From Candidatus Kuenenia stuttgartensis (GTDB lineage: Bacteria > Planctomycetota > Planctomycetia > Isosphaerales > Isosphaeraceae): a stretch of 9,259 nt of DNA. Of the stretch, positions 5,265 to 9,259 are shown one piece after another (position 1 is the first letter of the stretch; the number at the start of each line of letters is the position of its first letter). The stretch lies in contig CAMBZY010000087.1 of NCBI GenBank assembly GCA_945872325.1, positions 1 through 9,259 of the forward strand. Reading direction: 5' to 3'. The notes beneath the pieces were generated by a model, which saw only the letters and a list, made by a program, of their open reading frames with translations, made no database searches and was not told where the DNA came from. Both the position numbers and the translations under genes were made by a program.

Positions 5265-6191
5265 ATGGAAACAATCATCACAACCTTTGGTTTAACAAAG
5301 CAATACGGCGATTTTTACGCGCTCCGGAACCTCTCGCTCGAAGTCCATCGCGGCGAAGTTTTCGGCCTCCTTGGACCCAACGGTTCCGGCAAAACCACCA
5401 CCATCCGTACCATTCTCGGCCTGATCAAGGCCAGTTCCGGCAGCGCATCCGTCGCCGGTCTCGATTGCTGGCACGATAGCCTGATGGTACGCGAGCGGGT
5501 GAGCTATCTGCCCGGCGAACTTCGCATGTTTGGCTATCTTTCCGGCTACAAACACCTGAAATTCCTCTGCGATTTACGCGGAGGGTTCGGCTATGAACGT
5601 GCTGTCCACATCGCTGAAAAGATTATGGAGCTTGACCTTAAGCGCAAAGTCCGGCAGTATTCCACCGGCATGAAACAGAAACTGGCTCTGGCTCAGGCGT
5701 TTTCTGATCCTGTGGAGATCCTGATCCTCGACGAACCGACCTCCGCGCTCGACCCTTCGGCTCGCGAAATCGTTCTGGATCTTGTACTTAACGCCAAATC
5801 TCAGGGCCAGACCGTGATCTTCTCAGGACACGTTCTGAGTGAAGTGGAACGGATCTCTGACCGGGTCGCCATCATGCGTCGCGGCCAGTTGATGCACGTT
5901 GAGGATATGCACACCCGCCGATGTGCCCGGATGGTTCTGGCCCGGTTTGAAAACGACGCTCCACAAGACTTTCCGGATGATCTTGGGCTGATCGTCAGGC
6001 GTCGCGATGGCCGCGAGTTACTGTTTGAACACCAGGGTGAGATCAAAAGTCTGCTGGACTGGTTCTCACGTCAGCCGATCTCGGAAATTGCGATCGGAAC
6101 AGAAGACCTGCGTGGACTTTACGACCGATTCCACAGCCCCGACGTACGCGACGAAGATATCGTGGCCGTCGTGGAGAACGCCAAGCCCTGA
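5265..6191 (+). CDS. ABC transporter ATP-binding protein of an ABC-2 type exporter
   Basis: A 308-residue ATPase starting at ATG 5265. The ribosome binding site is modest (GGAG at 5246-5249 and GAG at 5251-5253). An earlier in-frame ATG at 5241 hits a stop two codons later. Motifs in order: Walker A GPNGSGKT (37-44), a Q-loop region YLPGE (81-85) with no Gln at the usual place, signature YSTGMKQK (132-139), Walker B ILILDEP (152-158) and switch His in FSGHVLSEVE (186-195). The C-terminal ~90 residues form the extra domain typical of ABC-2 exporter ATPases. It would dimerise in the cytoplasm and power the permease encoded 62 bases downstream. The cargo cannot be deduced; drugs, lipids, Na+ or polysaccharides are all possible for this class. 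Confidence 0.93.
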   Translation: METIITTFGLTKQYGDFYALRNLSLEVHRGEVFGLLGPNGSGKTTTIRTILGLIKASSGSASVAGLDCWHDSLMVRERVSYLPGELRMFGYLSGYKHLKFLCDLRGGFGYERAVHIAEKIMELDLKRKVRQYSTGMKQKLALAQAFSDPVEILILDEPTSALDPSAREIVLDLVLNAKSQGQTVIFSGHVLSEVERISDRVAIMRRGQLMHVEDMHTRRCARMVLARFENDAPQDFPDDLGLIVRRRDGRELLFEHQGEIKSLLDWFSRQPISEIAIGTEDLRGLYDRFHSPDVRDEDIVAVVENAKP

Positions 6192-6253
6192 GCCGCTCTT
6201 CCAGAAAAAATCACTTAAAATAAGATCCTCCAGGAACCTGACTCGGAATCACC

Positions 6254-7291
6254 ATGAACAAATCTTTATTCCCGCTCATCAATCGTCTGCTGGTTGAAAC
6301 CCGCTTCTTCCTCGGTTTCTCGCTCATCGCCCTGTTCGGCCTGAGCTGGTTCAGCGTACTCCGTACAAGCTGGTCCGAAGGCCGTCAGGACACGCTCGCC
6401 ATCCGTGAACAGGCCCAGCGCGGGGAACTCGTCAAAGCGGCTCCGAAAAAAGCGGCTGAGAAAAAAGACGAATCCAAGCCTGAATTCCCTAAAGACGAGC
6501 CGAAGGCTGAGCCTGCCAAAGATGCCACAAAAACGGCCGACGCCACGGCCACACCCGCTGCCCCGGCACGTCCTCCGGAAACAGATGCCCAGCGCAACCA
6601 GCGCAGAGCACGCGGTTTCTATCAATTCATGGGCGGCCCGGACATGGATATGTCCTCAGGTGCCATCGAGACCATGATGCTCTACTTCCTGACTGTGGGC
6701 ATTCCGATCATGATCCCCCTGTTTTGGGGCATCTCGCGTGGATCAGCGGCCGTGGCAGCTGAAATTGAGCGCGGGACCATGGACATGATCCTCTCAAGGC
6801 CTGTCTCACGAACATCTTATCTCATGGCGCACGTGATCACGACCGTGATCGGATTCGCACTGATGATCGTCTTCCTGATCGCCGGCAACAAAATTGGCGA
6901 GCAGTTTCACTCAGTAGACATGTCGCCCAGCATCAAGGCCTTGGCCCGGCCGGCCATTAATGTGGTCGCCATGGGTCTGGCTACATTTGGGATCACACTG
7001 GCGATGTCGGCCTGGGATCTTGTCCGGTGGCGCCCAAACATGATCGCTTCGATTCTGACCATCGCCCAACTGGTGGGCTATGCCGTCGCCAATCAGCCTG
7101 GCACTGAGGACGACAGCTGGTACAAAGTGCCCGGTAAGCTCAGCGTATTTTCGACCTTCTTTCCCATCGAAGGGTTTGTGAAGGGCGAAAAACTTGGCTT
7201 CAATGTGATGGTTTTAAGCGCGGTTTTCGTGGTCGGCGTGATTGCGGCCATCCTCAGATTCAACAGTCGCGACCTGCCTGCCAATAGCTGA
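6254..7291 (+). CDS. ABC-2 type permease with a charged, low-complexity first loop
   Basis: A 345-residue membrane protein starting at ATG 6254, with CGGAA at 6244-6248 as a weak ribosome binding site. About six membrane segments are visible: ~17-36, ~139-161, ~189-212, ~232-252, ~262-280 and ~316-334. After segment 2 comes AAEIERGTMDMILSRPVSR (~168-186), the conserved cytoplasmic coupling region of ABC-2 permeases. Between segments 1 and 2, residues ~58-118 are Lys, Glu, Pro and Ala-rich (for example KAAPKKAAEKKDESKPEF), which usual family members lack. From standard topology this loop would face outward, which is inferred. It is the partner of the preceding ATPase. No accessory genes such as a membrane fusion protein are adjacent. 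The gene converges on the rRNA methyltransferase gene. Confidence 0.88.
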   Translation: MNKSLFPLINRLLVETRFFLGFSLIALFGLSWFSVLRTSWSEGRQDTLAIREQAQRGELVKAAPKKAAEKKDESKPEFPKDEPKAEPAKDATKTADATATPAAPARPPETDAQRNQRRARGFYQFMGGPDMDMSSGAIETMMLYFLTVGIPIMIPLFWGISRGSAAVAAEIERGTMDMILSRPVSRTSYLMAHVITTVIGFALMIVFLIAGNKIGEQFHSVDMSPSIKALARPAINVVAMGLATFGITLAMSAWDLVRWRPNMIASILTIAQLVGYAVANQPGTEDDSWYKVPGKLSVFSTFFPIEGFVKGEKLGFNVMVLSAVFVVGVIAAILRFNSRDLPANS

Positions 7292-7298
7292 TTGGCAG
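7278..7298. terminator. Stem-loop spanning the permease stop codon
   Basis: CTGCCAAT (7278-7285) and ATTGGCAG (7291-7298) form a perfect 8-base stem around AGCTG. The permease TGA (7289-7291) lies in the loop and first stem base. It sits between converging genes and could act as a bidirectional transcription end or an mRNA 3' stabiliser. Neither strand has a clear T-run afterwards, so a Rho-independent role is uncertain. Confidence 0.4.
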
Positions 7299-7328
7299 TC
7301 AGGGTCGTTTCTGATCATCTGAAGTCGT

Positions 7329-8561
7329 TTACAGAACGCGGGCGATCACGCCGTAAAGGTATCGGCCTTCCGGGCACGATGCTGCGACGGGGTGATCGGG
7401 CGATTGGCTCAGTCGTTCGACAATCTGAAGGGTTCGGCCAGCGTGTTCAGCGGCACGGGTCAGAACTTCGTCGAAAATGGCGGGTTCAACGACCCCTGAG
7501 CAGGTGAAACTGGCGAGGAATCCGCCTGGTTCCGTCACTCTCATGGCGTTTTCGTTGAGGTGCCTGTAGGCTTTCAGGGCATCGTTGAGATTATCGCGGC
7601 TGCGGGCATATTTCGGCGGATCACAAACCACAAGTCCATACTGTGTATTGGCTTCGATCAGCTTCTTCAGGGCCTTGGCCACATCGCTTGGCTGAAATGT
7701 GACTTGATCGGCTGAAAGGCCATTGGCCTCTCGATTTTTCTCAGCCAAGGCAATGGCTGGCTTGGAGCTGTCGATACCGACCACGGTTTTGGCGTGCCCA
7801 AATTTGGCAGCCGCCAGGCCGAATCCGCCGGAATAGCAGAAGAGGTCGAGCACCGATCGGCCGTTGGCATAAGGGGCAACCCGGCGACGATTCACGCCTT
7901 GATCGAGGAAGAAGCCGGTTTTCTGGCCGCCCAATGGGCTGACATGAAAATTCAAACCACCGTGGCGAATCAGGACAACATCATCGGCAGTCAATGCCCC
8001 GCTGCGGACCACAGGTTCAGCCTGATCTGGGCTGAAGCCTTCGATGTCGGCAGTGGAGGGGTCGCCGAGGCCGATGATGCCGGAGTCAGGGAACCGCTCT
8101 TTGAGGAGTGATTCAAAGAGATCGATCCGATGATGGAGAGCGATGCTGGTCCACTGGCAGACGAGTTGGTTGCCGAGTTGGTCGATGATGAGGCCTGAGA
8201 GGCCATCGGCTTCGCTGAAGACGAGTCTACGGGCATTTTCCTCAGGGTCCACGGCCGGGACAGCATGACGGAGTGCGATAGCTTGATCCAACTGATTTGC
8301 CCAGAAGGCTTTATCGAGAGGAGCATCGTCCCAGCGATAGAGTCGGATTCGGAGCTTGCTGGAGGAGTTGATCAGGCCACGGGCGATAAAGGCCCCCTCC
8401 TGGCTATAGAGGGCCACTTCGTCGGTATTCTTGGAATCGCCTTCGATTTTGGCGATAGAATCGCTAAAAACCCATGGATGGCGGGCAAAAAAGGGACGGC
8501 TTTTGCGTGGTTTGAGGGTGACTTTTAAAGGCTTGGATACTTGTTCGGCAGATTCGGTCAT
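7329..8561 (-). CDS. rlmI: RlmI-like class I SAM-dependent rRNA methyltransferase with N-terminal PUA domain
   Basis: A 410-residue protein started at ATG 8561. The frame is open for 32 more codons upstream, but those lie inside the response regulator gene. The ATG overlaps that gene's TGA as ATGA, which argues for this start. Residues ~11-80 form a PUA-like RNA-binding domain (KPRKSRPFFARHPWVFSDSI). The middle has the RlmI/RlmK signature GQKTGFFLDQ and NRR. The Rossmann part has motif I DLFCYSGGFGLAA (239-251), an acidic SAM-ribose residue in VGID, CDPPKYA (313-319) and TCSG (353-356). The C-terminus has DHPV and PEGRYLYG. E. coli RlmI (396 residues) makes m5C1962 in 23S rRNA. Other family members could modify a different site, so the position is inferred. 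Translational coupling to the response regulator is likely. Confidence 0.85.
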   Translation of the reverse strand: MTESAEQVSKPLKVTLKPRKSRPFFARHPWVFSDSIAKIEGDSKNTDEVALYSQEGAFIARGLINSSSKLRIRLYRWDDAPLDKAFWANQLDQAIALRHAVPAVDPEENARRLVFSEADGLSGLIIDQLGNQLVCQWTSIALHHRIDLFESLLKERFPDSGIIGLGDPSTADIEGFSPDQAEPVVRSGALTADDVVLIRHGGLNFHVSPLGGQKTGFFLDQGVNRRRVAPYANGRSVLDLFCYSGGFGLAAAKFGHAKTVVGIDSSKPAIALAEKNREANGLSADQVTFQPSDVAKALKKLIEANTQYGLVVCDPPKYARSRDNLNDALKAYRHLNENAMRVTEPGGFLASFTCSGVVEPAIFDEVLTRAAEHAGRTLQIVERLSQSPDHPVAASCPEGRYLYGVIARVL

Positions 8562-9010
8562 GGTTTCGCGGATGCTTCCAGGTCGGCCAGATAGGCCAAA
8601 GTGCGTTCGAGCTGGCTTTCCAGGTGACGCACTCGAAGCAGGCTTCGAATCCGGCATAATAGCTCGATCTTGTTTACAGGCTTGGTCAAAAAGTCGTCCG
8701 TACCGGCGGCCACCCCGCGTTCGAAGTCGCTGGCTTCGTTGAGGGCGGTCACCATCAGGATCAGCACGTTTTTGGTTGCAGGATTGGAGCGGAGCTTTGT
8801 GCAGACCTCAAAGCCCGAGAGTTTCGGCATCATGATATCGAGCAGGATCAAGTCCGGCTTGAACGATTCCACGGCCTTGAGCGTCTGTTCGCCATCGTAA
8901 GCGGTACTGATTTCGCAGTCGATCGCCATGAGATAGGCTTCCATCAGCTCAACGTTCTGCTGATTGTCGTCAGCGATCAGGATGCGTGGCGGCTTTTCAG
9001 TGGCAGACAT
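8558..9010 (-). CDS. Stand-alone response regulator receiver protein (PleD/CheY-like)
   Basis: A 150-residue protein started at ATG 9010, chosen because GGGAG lies ten bases upstream. A longer version from ATG 9034 (158 residues) has no good ribosome binding site. A single receiver domain fills the protein: acidic pair ADD (13-15), phospho-acceptor D58 in LLDIMMP, T88 in MVTAL, and K110 in FLTKP. The GTDDFLTKPVNKIELLCRIR region is typical of receivers that precede diguanylate-cyclase or histidine-kinase modules, but no output domain follows. Residues ~126-146 look like a short coiled coil (LRVRHLESQLERTLAYLADL) that may mediate dimerisation or partner binding. No kinase gene is in the window. 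Its stop codon overlaps the start of the rRNA methyltransferase gene as ATGA. Output and signal are unknown. Confidence 0.9.
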   Translation of the reverse strand: MSATEKPPRILIADDNQQNVELMEAYLMAIDCEISTAYDGEQTLKAVESFKPDLILLDIMMPKLSGFEVCTKLRSNPATKNVLILMVTALNEASDFERGVAAGTDDFLTKPVNKIELLCRIRSLLRVRHLESQLERTLAYLADLEASAKP

Positions 9011-9169
9011 CGTGGCTTGGCTCCCGTACTTCATGCAATTCAGGCGATTCCAACAGTCCGCAAAATCGTCGCGAATGCGTGTTGGCTTTCATCTTAAACT
9101 ATCTTACCGAATAAGCCAGATTTCACCAAGTCGAGCAAGGATAAAGCCAATGGGTAAACACTCCTTGAT

Positions 9170-9259
9170 TCCCGTATCTGGGAGACGGTAGGGTGGGGTG
9201 AAGCCCACCTTTCGCAGATCCTTGGGGCCTGACTCCAAAATGAATCCTGGAGGGTTTTT
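9170..9259 (+). repeat. Non-coding right edge with small hairpins, possible dispersed repeat copy
   Basis: GGTGGG (9192-9197) and CCCACC (9204-9209) form a hairpin with loop GTGAAG, followed by TTT. A GGTAGGGTGGG...CCCACC layout is seen in dispersed intergenic repeats of several bacteria, from memory rather than a search. TCCC and GGGA at about 9170-9183 form a smaller stem. CTCCA and TGGAG near the window end are followed by GG and a T-run cut off by the window edge. I see no gene between 9011 and 9259. Confidence 0.35.

Noticed and set aside
8562..8657. N-terminal extension of the rRNA methyltransferase by 32 residues
   Set aside because: It lies inside the response regulator gene, is low-complexity, and the ATG at 8561 gives a family-like length and an ATGA overlap.
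1..9259. Mobile element, phage, CRISPR or defence system
   Set aside because: No transposase, integrase, Cas, toxin-antitoxin or nuclease-type genes, no terminal repeats and no spacer-repeat pattern were seen; the genes look like ordinary chromosomal ones.

Overview
The window is a stretch of bacterial chromosome that most resembles a planctomycete, possibly a Planctopirus/Schlesneria-like member of the Planctomycetales. This is inferred from mid-range GC, a squalene/phytoene-synthase tail next to a CrtC-like gene, a Gly/Trp/Tyr-rich secreted protein, a lone csrA and the general gene style. No marker gene fixes the taxon. I see no rRNA, tRNA, CRISPR array, insertion sequence or phage module.

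Left part (1-2216). The window opens in the last codons of a probable squalene/phytoene-synthase family enzyme. A CrtC-like (hydroxyneurosporene synthase / lipocalin-like) protein follows 39 bases later, so the two are probably one isoprenoid/carotenoid transcription unit. A convergent XRE-family repressor-like gene comes next. Its upstream region is packed with inverted repeats built on an AAAGC half-site, and a divergently placed 73-residue orphan protein lies beyond it.

Middle (2217-5264). Two minus-strand genes form a tightly coupled pair: an exported protein of unknown function, then a glycerophosphodiester phosphodiesterase starting at a GTG that overlaps the upstream stop codon. Upstream of them lies a gene-poor 545-base interval with a plus-strand hairpin followed by T5, a nested inverted repeat and a second plus-strand hairpin followed by T8. 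It may encode a small RNA. Then comes csrA on the minus strand, with its own terminator and a leader carrying three GGA motifs.

Right part (5265-9259). An ABC exporter of the ABC-2 type (ATPase then permease, plus strand) converges on a two-gene minus-strand unit: a stand-alone response regulator followed, through an ATGA overlap, by an RlmI-like rRNA methyltransferase. The last ~225 bases are non-coding and carry small hairpins, one of which may be a dispersed repeat.

Most genes are recognisable families. The least explained parts are the non-coding interval beside csrA, the operator-like cluster at the XRE gene, the small orphan protein and the secreted partner of the phosphodiesterase. 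I found no convincing multi-gene novel system.
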